NCBI GenBank assembly: GCA_910584085.1
Contig: CAJTZY010000002.1
Location: forward strand, 1 to 64,000
DNA length: 64,000 nucleotides
Direction: 5' to 3'
Source of the DNA: an uncultured Bacilli bacterium
GTDB taxonomy: Bacteria; Bacillota_I; Bacilli_A; RF39; UBA660
In this document: positions 17,250-25,889 of the stretch, one piece after another
Layout of the letters: every line of letters starts with the position of its first letter
How positions within the stretch are numbered: the stretch's first letter is position 1
Position numbers and translations under genes: made by a program
The notes under the pieces: model-generated
What the model was told of the DNA's origin: nothing
Databases searched by the model: none
Seen by the model: only the letters and a program-made list of their open reading frames with translations

Positions 17250-18383
17250 ATGAAAAAAAGTGGTAAGAAGATTTCATTATTGTTTGTATTTATTTTATTT
17301 GCTATTTGTTTAGCATGCACTATTACAGTCATGAATGATAATAATAAAGCTAATAAAGGTAAAGAAAATAAAATAGATGATAACGAAGTAAAAGAAGAAA
17401 AACCAAAAGAGCCTGAAGAAAAAAGAATGTCATTAGTGGCTGTTGGTGATGCATTAATTCATGGAGCAGTTTATCTAGATGCATCACTAGGTAATGGTAA
17501 TTATGATTTTAGTAGTATGTTTACAGATGTTGCTCCTTTAATAAAAGATTATGATTTAAGATATTATAATCAGGAAACAATTATAGGTGGAAAAGAGTTA
17601 GGGGTATCTCATTACCCTAGATTTAACTCACCAGATGAAATCGCACTTAACCTTATGGATATTGGATTTAATTTAGTAAGTTTAGCTAATAATCATTCAC
17701 TTGATAAAGGTGAGACAGGAATACTTAATTCAGTTAAATTTTGGAAAAAGCAAGATGCTGTTGTAAGTGGTCAAGCAGATTCTTTTGAGGATAGAAATAA
17801 TATACAAGTATATGAACAAAATGGAATAAAGTATGCCTTTATAGCTTATACTGATTCAACTAATGGATTACCTGTACCAAGTGGTAAAGAATATTTAATT
17901 AATGTTTACTCTGATGAACAAGCAAAAGAAGATATAGAAAAAATAAAAGATAAGGTAGATGTAATAATTGTTTCGATGCACTGGGGAGAAGAATATACAC
18001 ATGTACCAACTTCTACTCAAAAAAGAGAGGCAGAATATTTGTCTAGTTTAGGGGTAAATTTAATAATTGGATCACATCCACATGTTATAATGCCCGTTGA
18101 ATACGTAGGTGATACGCTTGTAATATATTCTTTAGGTAATTTTATATCAGGTCAAAGCCCACTTGGACTTGCTAAAATAATTGGGCTTATGGTAGGTATG
18201 GATATAGTAGTTAAGGATAATAAGGTAACATTTGAAAATATAGATTATAAACTTTTATATACATATTGCACAAGTAATTATAAAAATTACAAAGTAATAC
18301 CTTTTGAAAATTTAACAGATGATATACTTCCTAACCATGAATCAATAGAAAAACAATATATGAGTATAGTTACTGGAGAATAA
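17250..18383 (+). CDS. CapA-family (PGA_cap) metallophosphatase-like protein, copy 2
   Basis: A protein of 377 residues with the same plan as the preceding gene: membrane anchor (about 8-27), charged linker, CapA domain (LVAVGDALIHGAVY, NQETIIGG, LANNHSLDKG, SMHWGEEY, GSHPHVIMPVEY, YSLGNFISGQ). Long stretches are identical to copy 1, including at DNA level around the SMHWGEEY region, so the pair arose by tandem duplication. GGAGAG is 5 bases before the ATG, one base after the stop of copy 1. Function is as uncertain as for copy 1. Confidence 0.88.
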   Translation: MKKSGKKISLLFVFILFAICLACTITVMNDNNKANKGKENKIDDNEVKEEKPKEPEEKRMSLVAVGDALIHGAVYLDASLGNGNYDFSSMFTDVAPLIKDYDLRYYNQETIIGGKELGVSHYPRFNSPDEIALNLMDIGFNLVSLANNHSLDKGETGILNSVKFWKKQDAVVSGQADSFEDRNNIQVYEQNGIKYAFIAYTDSTNGLPVPSGKEYLINVYSDEQAKEDIEKIKDKVDVIIVSMHWGEEYTHVPTSTQKREAEYLSSLGVNLIIGSHPHVIMPVEYVGDTLVIYSLGNFISGQSPLGLAKIIGLMVGMDIVVKDNKVTFENIDYKLLYTYCTSNYKNYKVIPFENLTDDILPNHESIEKQYMSIVTGE

Positions 18384-18384
18384 T

Positions 18385-18825
18385 ATGATTGAGATAAAAA
18401 ATAAAAAAGCCTATTTTGATTATTTTATAGAAGAGGAAATAGAAGTAGGGATTGTTTTAAAAGGAACTGAGATAAAATCTATTAGAGAAGGGCTCGCTAA
18501 TTTAAAAGATTGTTATGCGGTTATAAGAAACAATGAAGTCTTTTTACTAAATATGTATATAGGTAAATATACAGATGCTAGTATATTTAATCATGAAGAG
18601 AGAAGAACAAGAAAACTTTTACTTAATAAAAAGGAAATATTAAAGTTAAGAGATAAAATAGAAATAAGTGGATATACTTTGATACCTATAAAATTATATT
18701 TTAAGAATAATAAAGCGAAAATATTAATTGGAGTAGGTAAAGGTAAGAAAAATTATGATAAAAGAGAATCTATAAAAGAAAAAGATATAAAAAGAGAGAT
18801 GGATAGGAATTTTAAGAATAGATGA
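18385..18825 (+). CDS. smpB: SsrA-binding protein SmpB
   Basis: A protein of 146 residues, normal length. Motifs NKKAYFDYFIEEEIEVGIVLKG (read in parts), EIKSIREG, LKDCYAV, NMYIGKYTDAS and a C-terminal basic tail match SmpB. It binds tmRNA and delivers it to stalled ribosomes. GGAG lies 6 bases before the ATG, one base after the stop of capA copy 2. The tmRNA gene itself was not found in this window. Confidence 0.96.
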   Translation: MIEIKNKKAYFDYFIEEEIEVGIVLKGTEIKSIREGLANLKDCYAVIRNNEVFLLNMYIGKYTDASIFNHEERRTRKLLLNKKEILKLRDKIEISGYTLIPIKLYFKNNKAKILIGVGKGKKNYDKRESIKEKDIKREMDRNFKNR

Positions 18826-18827
18826 AG

Positions 18828-18851
18828 TAACACAATTTGTGTTATTTTATT
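18828..18851 (+). terminator. Terminator after smpB
   Basis: TAACACA, loop ATT, TGTGTTA, then TTTTATT. Confidence 0.75.
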
Positions 18852-18872
18852 CTTACTATTTGAATAGTAAGA
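18851..18872. repeat. Perfect 10-bp inverted repeat between smpB and spoVG
   Basis: TCTTACTATT, TG, AATAGTAAGA. The two-base centre makes it an excellent DNA palindrome but a poor RNA hairpin. It lies 63 bases upstream of the spoVG -35 and could be a regulator site. Confidence 0.5.
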
Positions 18873-18934
18873 TTGTTAAAATTGTATAATAAAATAAATA
18901 GAAAAAAAGGGTAAAAATATTTTAAAAATAAGGC

Positions 18935-18963
18935 TTGCAATTTTCTACAAATTATTATATACT
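18935..18963 (+). promoter_or_regulatory. Promoter of spoVG
   Basis: TTGCAA, a 17-base spacer, TATACT. The ATG is 38 bases downstream of the -10. Confidence 0.75.
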
Positions 18964-19000
18964 AAAGATGTGAAATGATAACGGAAGGAGATGCTTTATA

Positions 19001-19257
<257 letters not shown>

Positions 19258-19258
<1 letters not shown>

Positions 19259-19278
19259 AAACTCGTATGAGTTTTTTT
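19258..19278 (+). terminator. Terminator after spoVG
   Basis: AAAACTC, loop GTAT, GAGTTTT, then further T. Confidence 0.85.
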
Positions 19279-19442
19279 AATATATTATTTTATCATTTGT
19301 TACATATTTACCTTCCCAAAAAAATAATAATAAATGTCAATAAAAATTATAAATTTTAGGGGGTACTTTACATTATAACTTTACAAGCTGATAAAATTTT
19401 CATATCTATAGTTTTTTTGAATAATATTTAGTAGGTGATTGT

Positions 19443-19727
19443 ATGGACAAGGATATAATATCAGGAACTCATAATATAAATATTAGTCAAAGAAAGAGTA
19501 TAAACATTAGTGGTGTGAAGAAAATAGAAAATTTTGATGAGTCAGAGTTTTTACTTGAAACTAATATGGGCTATATGCAGATAAAGGGATCTAGTTTAGA
19601 AATAATTAAATTAGATACATACCAAGGTGATGTAGCTATTAAGGGAAAAATAGACAGTTTAATTTATTTAGACACTAATAAAAAACAAGAGAAATCAGAG
19701 GGAATATTCTCTAAATTATTTAAATGA
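19443..19727 (+). CDS. yabP: Sporulation protein YabP
   Basis: A protein of 94 residues. The sequence HNINISQRKSINISGVKKI, followed by LETNMGYMQIKGSSLEI and GDVAIKGKIDSLIY, is typical of YabP, a mother-cell sporulation protein in B. subtilis. GGTGAT precedes the ATG. It overlaps yabQ by 4 bases. Upstream (19279-19442) no clear sigma-A promoter is seen; CATATCTAT at about 19401 is only loosely like a mother-cell sigma -10. Confidence 0.9.
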   Translation: MDKDIISGTHNINISQRKSINISGVKKIENFDESEFLLETNMGYMQIKGSSLEIIKLDTYQGDVAIKGKIDSLIYLDTNKKQEKSEGIFSKLFK

Positions 19728-20011
19728 TAAATTTAGTTATTCAATTTAAATTGATTATTTTTTCCTTTATATTTGGATTCCTATTTTCTGCTTTACTTGA
19801 GTGGTTCAATAAAATAGTAAGAAAATGTAATATGTATGTAAAGTTATTATTATCTATATTGTTAGTAGCAATTATGACATTTATTTATTTTGTTGGAATA
19901 CAAAAGATAGGTAATGCGATATTTCATATTTATAGTCTTATTAGTATTATTATAGGTTTTATATTGTATGATATAATTATAAAGATAATTGCAAATAATA
20001 ATAAAAAATGA
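19724..20011 (+). CDS. yabQ: Sporulation membrane protein YabQ
   Basis: A protein of 95 residues with three hydrophobic segments and the FGFLFSALLEWFN motif near the start typical of YabQ. In B. subtilis YabQ is required for cortex formation. The order yabP-yabQ-divIC is the same as in B. subtilis, which makes the identification firm although the protein is short. The stop overlaps no gene; divIC begins 22 bases later. Confidence 0.85.
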   Translation: MINLVIQFKLIIFSFIFGFLFSALLEWFNKIVRKCNMYVKLLLSILLVAIMTFIYFVGIQKIGNAIFHIYSLISIIIGFILYDIIIKIIANNNKK

Positions 20012-20033
20012 TATACTTTATACGGTGATGAGT

Positions 20034-20459
20034 ATGGCTAAGCAAAAAGTATCAAATAAAACAAAAAAAAGACTTCTTGTTTTTGGTTCATTAAGCATAT
20101 TTTTTATATTTCTTTTCGTTTTTAGTTTACTATATAATATTTATACGATTTATGATTTAACCAAAGATAAAAAAAATTTAGAAAATTCTTATTTATTACT
20201 TCAAGAAAAGGCAGAACAACTTAAGATAGATATAGAAAAATTGAATGATAAAGAATATTTAGCTAATTATGCAAGAGAGAATTATTCATATTCTAAAGAT
20301 GGAGAATATATAATTAAGTTGGTTGACGATGTAACCGAAACTACTCAAACTATTGATAAAATTTCTATAGAAATAAATAAAAATTATATAATAATTGGTC
20401 TTTCTGCTTTAATGATATTAATACTAGTATTTGTTAGAGCAAAGAGTAAAGCAAAATAA
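20034..20459 (+). CDS. divIC: Septum formation initiator DivIC/FtsB family
   Basis: A protein of 141 residues. A basic N-terminus (MAKQKVSNKTKKR) and a membrane helix (about 15-38) are followed by a coiled coil (TKDKKNLENSYLLLQEKAEQL in parts) and the DivIC motif EYLANYARENYSYSKDGEYI. Unusually, a second membrane helix (about 115-132) ends the protein; DivIC normally has one. It links FtsL and FtsQ/DivIB in the divisome. The ATG at 20034 is preferred since GGTGAT lies 4-5 bases upstream. Confidence 0.85.
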   Translation: MAKQKVSNKTKKRLLVFGSLSIFFIFLFVFSLLYNIYTIYDLTKDKKNLENSYLLLQEKAEQLKIDIEKLNDKEYLANYARENYSYSKDGEYIIKLVDDVTETTQTIDKISIEINKNYIIIGLSALMILILVFVRAKSKAK

Positions 20460-20492
20460 AAGAAACTATAAGTTAACAGTTTCTTTTTTTTT
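20459..20492. terminator. Bidirectional terminator between divIC and lemA
   Basis: AAAGAAACT, a 10-base loop, AGTTTCTTT, then a long T run. It serves divIC on the plus strand and overlaps the lemA stop on the minus strand. Confidence 0.85.
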
Positions 20493-21008
20493 CTCAATAC
20501 TATTACCATCAAAATATTCTTTTACCTTATAATTTTTTATAATTGCAATTATATTTGATGGAAATGTTTTTACTAATTTATTATAATCTGTAATTATATC
20601 ATTATAATACTTTCTAAGTCCAACAATTTCGGATTCAGATTCTATAAGATTTATTTCTATCTTAACAAATTCCTTTGAAGATTGTAATTCAGGATATTTT
20701 TCTTTTATCATATGAAATTCATTTATCGCATCATATAAATTTCTATCAAGTTCAAAATTTGTTAATTTTTTTGATCTAAGTTTAACAATTATTTCTAATA
20801 TATTATCTTCTGTTTTTGTGTTGGATTTTATAATTCCTATGGATTTATTTAATAAATCAAATCTTTTTCTTAATGTTGCATCTATATTTACCTCTGCTTC
20901 ATTAATTCTAATTATATAATCTTGAAAGTGATTATATGTAGCAACTAATAATATTAAAATTAAATCTACTACAATAATTACAGATAATATTACTATAAAT
21001 GTGTTCAT
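20466..21008 (-). CDS. lemA: LemA-family membrane protein
   Basis: A protein of 180 residues. An N-terminal membrane helix (MNTFIVILSVIIVVDLILILL) is followed by a helical domain with LemA features: ATYNHF, NEAEVNIDATLRKRFDLL and AINEFHMIKEKYPEL. LemA proteins form a four-helix bundle; their function is unclear. The ATG at 21008 is preferred since GGTGAT lies 5 bases upstream; a GTG at 21017 would overlap that site. Confidence 0.88.
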   Translation of the reverse strand: MNTFIVILSVIIVVDLILILLVATYNHFQDYIIRINEAEVNIDATLRKRFDLLNKSIGIIKSNTKTEDNILEIIVKLRSKKLTNFELDRNLYDAINEFHMIKEKYPELQSSKEFVKIEINLIESESEIVGLRKYYNDIITDYNKLVKTFPSNIIAIIKNYKVKEYFDGNSIEKKKETVNL

Positions 21009-21064
21009 ATTCATCACCTAGCCTATGAACATTATAGCAAATATTTAAAAATAAGACAATGCTT

Positions 21065-21436
21065 TTACCCTTTAGATGGATAAAATTGTTCAACTGTATT
21101 TATTTCTTCATCAAATTTTATGAAGTCTACATATATCATAAGAAGAAGATACCAATTACCTGTTGTTGGATCACTCAAAATTATATGATCTCTTCCAGAC
21201 TGTTCTATAATTCCTGTAAAAATTCTATCTTTCCATTCTCCTGCATCTGCGAATGATTGGTAAACAGATACTTTTTTTCCTTTGTTTACTCTAAGTATAT
21301 TTTCTATGTAAGATTGTTCATCTGGTATATACTCTTTCATACTACCTGGTGCAGTTGTTTGATTTGGTGTTGGAATATTTCCAGAATAGATTGGTGTTCC
21401 AGGAAAACTACTATTGTTTAAATAACTATTATTCAT
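21065..21436 (-). CDS. gerQ: Spore coat protein GerQ
   Basis: A protein of 123 residues. A Pro/Thr/Asn-rich N-terminus is followed by the conserved GerQ core: EQSYIENILRVNKGKKVSVY, EWKDRIFTGIIEQSGRDHII, LSDPTTGNWYLLLMIYVDFI and FDEEIN. In B. subtilis GerQ is cross-linked into the spore coat and is needed for CwlJ localisation and germination. AAAGGATG precedes the ATG. The promoter was not identified. Confidence 0.95.
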   Translation of the reverse strand: MNNSYLNNSSFPGTPIYSGNIPTPNQTTAPGSMKEYIPDEQSYIENILRVNKGKKVSVYQSFADAGEWKDRIFTGIIEQSGRDHIILSDPTTGNWYLLLMIYVDFIKFDEEINTVEQFYPSKG

Positions 21437-21481
21437 TAAATCATCCTTTCTATAAAATATATTTAAAAAGTTTTAAAAATA

Positions 21482-21490
21482 TGCTATAAT
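21482..21490 (+). promoter_or_regulatory. Extended -10 promoter of pduL
   Basis: TGCTATAAT at 21482-21490. The GTG start is only 15 bases downstream, so the predicted leader is about 10 bases and begins near the ribosome site. Confidence 0.6.
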
Positions 21491-21505
21491 GTAAGTGGTG
21501 ATAAT

Positions 21506-22069
21506 GTGAAAGTAAGCATTGGAGTATCAAATAGACATGTTCATCTAACACTTGAACATTTACATACATTATTTGGAGAGAATTTTGAGCTTATAAAGAA
21601 GAATGAGTTAATGCAACCAAATATGTATGCATCAACATCAGTTGTTACAATTAAAACAGATAAAGCTATGATAGATAATGTTAGGGTTTTAGGACCAGTT
21701 AGATCTTATACGCAAGTTGAAATAAGTAAGACTGATGCCTATAAATTAGGACTTAATCCACCAATTAGAAATTCTGGAGATTTGGATGGTAGTAGTAAAA
21801 TAACAATTATAGGTCCAAATGGGGAAGTTAACTTAAATGAGGGCTGTATAATTGCAACACGACATATTCATATCCTTCCAAGTCAAGTTAAGGCATATGG
21901 GTTAGAAGGTATAGATAAAGTAAATGTCAAATTAAATGGAGAAAAAGGTGGAATTATTACTAATGTATATTTAAAAGTTAGTGATGAGGCATATTTTGAG
22001 CTTCATTTGGATACAGATGATGCGAATGCACATTTAGTAAAAAACGGTGATATAGGGGAGATTTTATGA
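21506..22069 (+). CDS. pduL: Phosphate propanoyltransferase PduL (phosphotransacylase)
   Basis: A protein of 187 residues, normal for PduL. SNRHVHLT near the start and ATRHIHILP in the middle supply the conserved Zn-binding His residues, with QVEISKTDAYKLGL and IRNSGDLDGS between. It converts acyl-CoA and phosphate to acyl phosphate. No microcompartment targeting peptide or pdu gene is present, so a general acetyl-CoA/acetyl-phosphate role is likely. The start is GTG with GGTGAT 5 bases upstream. Its stop overlaps the next start (ATGA). Confidence 0.94.
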   Translation: MKVSIGVSNRHVHLTLEHLHTLFGENFELIKKNELMQPNMYASTSVVTIKTDKAMIDNVRVLGPVRSYTQVEISKTDAYKLGLNPPIRNSGDLDGSSKITIIGPNGEVNLNEGCIIATRHIHILPSQVKAYGLEGIDKVNVKLNGEKGGIITNVYLKVSDEAYFELHLDTDDANAHLVKNGDIGEIL

Positions 22070-23121
22070 AAAGAAAAAGTATTAAATATTTAATTTTTGT
22101 GTTTATTGCACTTTTTAGTATAACATTTAATGTTAATGCGGAAAATAGTGATTCACCAATTACTTCTTGTAGTAGTATTACAGATAAGAATACTTGTGAA
22201 AAAAATGATTATTTTGCTTGTGTTTGGAACGAAAAAAGTGGCTATTGTAATGTAGATAATTTGCAATATGTCATGTGCGGCGATGCACATGACATACCAG
22301 AACGTTTACCATCATTAACAAGTTTTGTTATATATTTACTTAAAATAGCAACTCCTATAATTCTTATAATAGTAAGTATTATTACTTTAGTAAAAGCAAT
22401 AATGTCTTCGAAAGAAGATGAAATAAAAAAAGCACAGAATTCTCTAGTAAGGAAAATTGTCGCTGCAGTAATTATATTTTTTGTAATATCTATTGTACAA
22501 TTTGTAATATCAAAAGTTGCCGATGATAGTGAACAGACAAGTTTAAGTGCCTGTATGGATTGTTTTTTAAATAATGATTGTGGTACAGTTAAATATTATA
22601 AAGATAATATAAATGGGGAATATTTTTGTTATAATGTAGAAACTAAAGACGGGCAAACATGTGATGATTTTTATATGTTTAATCAAACGTATACTACATT
22701 TAATTGTAATGTAGGCGGATATACACTTAAATATAGTTCTTATGGTACTTTATTAAGTGCTACAGATAGTAATGGGCAAATAGTGGCAGGTAAAAATTTA
22801 GTATCCGATTTTGAACCAAAAAGAAGTTCACAATGTCCAACTAATACAAGTGCAGAAATAAAAATTGATTCTGAAAAATTTCATGTATCTAAAATTAATA
22901 TATCTGACACTGTGCAAAACTTTACTTGTAATATAGGTTCATATGTTCTTGAGTATGGTACTGATGGAGAGTTAGTGTCAGTAATCGATAGATATGGTAA
23001 TAAAATAACTAAATCGGATAAAGAATTAAGATCAGATTTTAAACCAAAAAGTGTTTCAGAGTGTCCAACGGAATCAAATGCAACTGTTAAATATATAGAT
23101 AGTAATAGAACAAAATTATAA
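22066..23121 (+). CDS. TrbC/VirB2-like membrane protein with duplicated Cys-containing outside domain
   Basis: A protein of 351 residues. A signal peptide (about 1-25, ending VNA) is followed by a Cys-rich segment (about 26-72). Two membrane helices (about 85-107 and 127-147) are joined by the loop AIMSSKEDEIKKAQNS, the same layout as the protein at 12630. The C-terminal half holds two repeats of about 70 residues of the pattern FxCN-GxY-LxY, then SDFxPK and CPT. The TrbC-like core suggests a pilin-type component of the T4SS-like machine, but the link is inferred. The start overlaps the pduL stop. Confidence 0.65.
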   Translation: MKRKSIKYLIFVFIALFSITFNVNAENSDSPITSCSSITDKNTCEKNDYFACVWNEKSGYCNVDNLQYVMCGDAHDIPERLPSLTSFVIYLLKIATPIILIIVSIITLVKAIMSSKEDEIKKAQNSLVRKIVAAVIIFFVISIVQFVISKVADDSEQTSLSACMDCFLNNDCGTVKYYKDNINGEYFCYNVETKDGQTCDDFYMFNQTYTTFNCNVGGYTLKYSSYGTLLSATDSNGQIVAGKNLVSDFEPKRSSQCPTNTSAEIKIDSEKFHVSKINISDTVQNFTCNIGSYVLEYGTDGELVSVIDRYGNKITKSDKELRSDFKPKSVSECPTESNATVKYIDSNRTKL

Positions 23122-23135
23122 GTATCACGAAAAAA

Positions 23136-23164
23136 TTGACATTAAAACTATAGTATGTTAAAAT
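23136..23164 (+). promoter_or_regulatory. Promoter of trhP1-trhP2
   Basis: TTGACA, a 17-base spacer, TAAAAT. The predicted start point lies at the foot of the hairpin at 23169. Confidence 0.75.
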
Positions 23165-23168
23165 TAAG

Positions 23169-23192
23169 ACGTTTCAAGGAAACGTTTTTTTT
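23169..23192 (+). terminator. Hairpin with T tract at the start of the trhP1 leader
   Basis: ACGTTTC, loop AAG, GAAACGT, then seven T. It can end transcription of the gene at 22066. For the trhP promoter just upstream it would form the extreme 5' end of the mRNA. Confidence 0.75.
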
Positions 23193-23203
23193 GAGGTGAT
23201 TTT

Positions 23204-24055
23204 GTGGCAAAAATACTTACACTTCCATCTAATATTCATGAAATTAATGTAACTAAAAAGGTTGTAGATGGTTTTATAATAGGAATAAGTGATATGTGTG
23301 TAAATACAAATATGTGTATAAGTATTTCAGACCTATCACTGTTAAATGAAATAAATGATAAAGATATATTTATAAGTATTAATAAGAATATGCACAATAG
23401 TGATTTAGATAAAATAAAGGAGATATTACTTGAATTAAATAACTATAGTATAAAAGGTGTACTTTATTATGATATAGCAGTTTTAAATATATATAGAACA
23501 TTAAATCTTAAATATGATTTAGTATGGAATTCAGAACATTCAGTAACAAATTATAATACTATAAATTACTGGGGCTCATTTGGAGTAAATTATGCTTATT
23601 TATCTAGTGATATAACAGAAAATGAAATAGCAACAATATCAAAAAATTGCAAAGCAAAATTAATGGCTACAATGTTTGGTTATTTACCCATGTTTGTATC
23701 AAAAAGACACATAGTTAAAAATTATTTAGAACAATTTAATTTAAAAGATGATTCACAAGTAAACTATATTAAAAAAGAAGGAAAAACATATCCGATTATA
23801 GATAGTGAGATAGGAACTAGTGTATATTCTGGCAATATATTAAATGGAATTAAATCAGTAGTTAATTTAAATTTAGAATATATTGTATTAAATAGTTTTA
23901 ATATAGATTTACAAAAATTTATAAATATAATAGGTATGTTTAAAACAGCGAATAATGAAAATGTTTTAGAGTATAATGAAAAAATAAATAATATGTTTGA
24001 TAATGTGGATGATGGTTTCTTAAGTACTGAAACTATATATAGGGTGAAGAAATGA
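23204..24055 (+). CDS. trhP1: Peptidase U32-family tRNA hydroxylation protein, TrhP1-like (YrrN)
   Basis: A protein of 283 residues. It resembles the shorter member of the U32 pair found before greA in Bacilli (LNEINDKDIFISINKN, MATMFGYLPMFVSKRH, SEIGTSVYSGNI). In B. subtilis the products of yrrN and yrrO together are needed for 5-hydroxyuridine at tRNA position 34. The GTG start has GAGGTGAT 5 bases upstream. The stop overlaps the trhP2 start by 4 bases. Confidence 0.82.
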   Translation: MAKILTLPSNIHEINVTKKVVDGFIIGISDMCVNTNMCISISDLSLLNEINDKDIFISINKNMHNSDLDKIKEILLELNNYSIKGVLYYDIAVLNIYRTLNLKYDLVWNSEHSVTNYNTINYWGSFGVNYAYLSSDITENEIATISKNCKAKLMATMFGYLPMFVSKRHIVKNYLEQFNLKDDSQVNYIKKEGKTYPIIDSEIGTSVYSGNILNGIKSVVNLNLEYIVLNSFNIDLQKFINIIGMFKTANNENVLEYNEKINNMFDNVDDGFLSTETIYRVKK

Positions 24056-25245
24056 AAAAAAGAATAGAATTACTTGCTCCAGCAGGAGATTTAGAAAGAT
24101 TAAAAGTAGCTTTGATGTATGGCGCCGATGCGGTATATATAGGTGGTTATGTACTTAATTTAAGGGCGAATGCAATTAATTTTACTCTTGATGATATAAA
24201 GGAGGGGGTAAAATTTGCCCATTCATTAAAAAAACGTGTTTATGTTACTGTTAATATATTACTTCACAATCAAGAACTTAATTTAGTTAGTGATTATTTA
24301 AAAACACTTGAGGAATGCCAAGTTGACGCGATTATTGTAAGTGATCCAGCTATTATAGATTATGCACTTAAAAATACTAATTTAGAAGTTCATTTATCTA
24401 CTCAAAGTTGTACATTAAATATAGAATCTGCTAAATTTTGGAAAGAACAGGGTGTATCTAGAATTGTTTTAGGTAGAGAATGTTCCCAAGATGAAATAAA
24501 TGATATATTAAATAATGTAGAAATAGAAATAGAAACTTTTATACATGGGGCCATGTGTGCAGGATATAGTGGTAGATGTGTTATGTCAAATTTTTTAACA
24601 AATAGGGATGCAAACCGTGGTGGCTGTAGTCAAATATGTAGATGGGATTTTGATTTACTAGATCAAAATTATAATGAAATAAAAGGGGATAAACCATTTA
24701 CATTTTGTTCTAAAGACTTATCCATGCTAAGGTATTTGCCTGATATGATAGATATGGGTATATCATCACTAAAGATAGAGGGAAGAATGAGATCACTTTA
24801 TTATATTGCTACAGTTGTATCTATCTATAGAAAAGCAATTGATGAATATTATGAAAATAATTCATATACATATAATAAAGAGTATGAAAGAATTCTTAGA
24901 AGATGCGCGAATAGAGACTCTGTACCGCAATTTTTTAATGGAATTTATGATTCTACTTGTAGTTATTATAACGGTAGAGTTGAGGTATCAAATCAAGATT
25001 TTTTAGGTATAGTACTTGACTATGATAAGGTTAAAAAAATAGCAACTATAGAACAGAGAAATTACTTTAAAAAAGGTGATGTTGTTGAAATATTTGGACC
25101 AAACCATGAGACTATAACTTATGTAATTGATAGAATATATGATGAAGATAATAATATTATTGATGTAGTTAGACATCCAAGACAAATAGTAAAAATAGAA
25201 ATTGATAATTTTTTAGAAAAATATGATTTAATAAGAATAAAATAG
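24052..25245 (+). CDS. trhP2: Peptidase U32-family tRNA hydroxylation protein, TrhP2-like (YrrO)
   Basis: A protein of 397 residues, normal length. ELLAPAGDLERLKVAL and GADAVYIGG open the TIM-barrel-like domain. FIHGAMCAGYSGRCVMSNF and NRGGCSQICRW hold the conserved Cys cluster of U32 proteins, and KDLSML and SLKIEGRMRS follow. A C-terminal beta domain ends the protein. It acts with TrhP1 in prephenate-dependent tRNA wobble uridine hydroxylation in B. subtilis. The B. subtilis order yrrN-yrrO-udk-greA is kept here without udk. Confidence 0.9.
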   Translation: MKKRIELLAPAGDLERLKVALMYGADAVYIGGYVLNLRANAINFTLDDIKEGVKFAHSLKKRVYVTVNILLHNQELNLVSDYLKTLEECQVDAIIVSDPAIIDYALKNTNLEVHLSTQSCTLNIESAKFWKEQGVSRIVLGRECSQDEINDILNNVEIEIETFIHGAMCAGYSGRCVMSNFLTNRDANRGGCSQICRWDFDLLDQNYNEIKGDKPFTFCSKDLSMLRYLPDMIDMGISSLKIEGRMRSLYYIATVVSIYRKAIDEYYENNSYTYNKEYERILRRCANRDSVPQFFNGIYDSTCSYYNGRVEVSNQDFLGIVLDYDKVKKIATIEQRNYFKKGDVVEIFGPNHETITYVIDRIYDEDNNIIDVVRHPRQIVKIEIDNFLEKYDLIRIK

Positions 25246-25264
25246 AGTAATGGAAAATTTAAAG

Positions 25265-25293
25265 TTGACAAAATAAAAATAATGTAGTATTAT
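25265..25293 (+). promoter_or_regulatory. Promoter of greA
   Basis: TTGACA, a 17-base spacer, TATTAT. The ATG is at 25330. Confidence 0.8.
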
Positions 25294-25329
25294 TTTGTAT
25301 GCTTACAGAAAATGATGAGGTGAATTTTT

Positions 25330-25800
25330 ATGTCTGAACAAAAAGACTTATATTTAACTGAAGAAGGTTTAAATGAATTAAAGAAAGAATTAGATGAATT
25401 AAAATTAGTTAAACGTCCAGAAGTTATTTCTGCATTAAAGGACGCAAGAGCGCAAGGGGATTTAAGTGAAAATGCCGAATATGATGCGGCTAGAACTGAA
25501 CAAGCAATAGTTGAATCTAGAATAAAAGAATTAGAAGTAATGTTAGATAGGGCTAAAGTTATAACTAAAGTAAATACTGATAAAGTCTCACTAGGTGTAA
25601 ATGTTACTTTAGAATATATTGATGATAATGAAAAGGAAGAGTATTCTATAGTAGGTAGTAAAGAGGCAGATCCATTTACAAATAAAATTTCTAATGAATC
25701 ACCTATAGCAAAAGCTATTTTAGGTAGAAAAGTTGGAGATGTTGTTTCAGTCGATAGCCCTAATGGTAAATATGAAGTTAAAATAATTTCAATAAGCTAA
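25330..25800 (+). CDS. greA: Transcription elongation factor GreA
   Basis: A protein of 156 residues. An N-terminal coiled coil (LTEEGLNELKKELDELK, then ARAQGDLSENAEYDAARTEQ with the acidic tip) is followed by an FKBP-like C-terminal domain (SPIAKAILGRKVGDVVSV). GreA stimulates transcript cleavage by backtracked RNA polymerase. GAGGTGAAT precedes the ATG. Single-gene unit. Confidence 0.97.
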   Translation: MSEQKDLYLTEEGLNELKKELDELKLVKRPEVISALKDARAQGDLSENAEYDAARTEQAIVESRIKELEVMLDRAKVITKVNTDKVSLGVNVTLEYIDDNEKEEYSIVGSKEADPFTNKISNESPIAKAILGRKVGDVVSVDSPNGKYEVKIISIS

Positions 25801-25826
25801 AAGTTGTAGAAAATCAACTTTTTTTC
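25799..25826 (+). terminator. Terminator after greA
   Basis: AAAAGTTG, an 8-base loop, CAACTTTT, then T. It overlaps the stop codon. Confidence 0.85.
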
Positions 25827-25889
25827 TTTACTTACCTTATTTATGCGTGTTATAATTTATTTAGAAAATATATGAGAGTTAGTGATATT

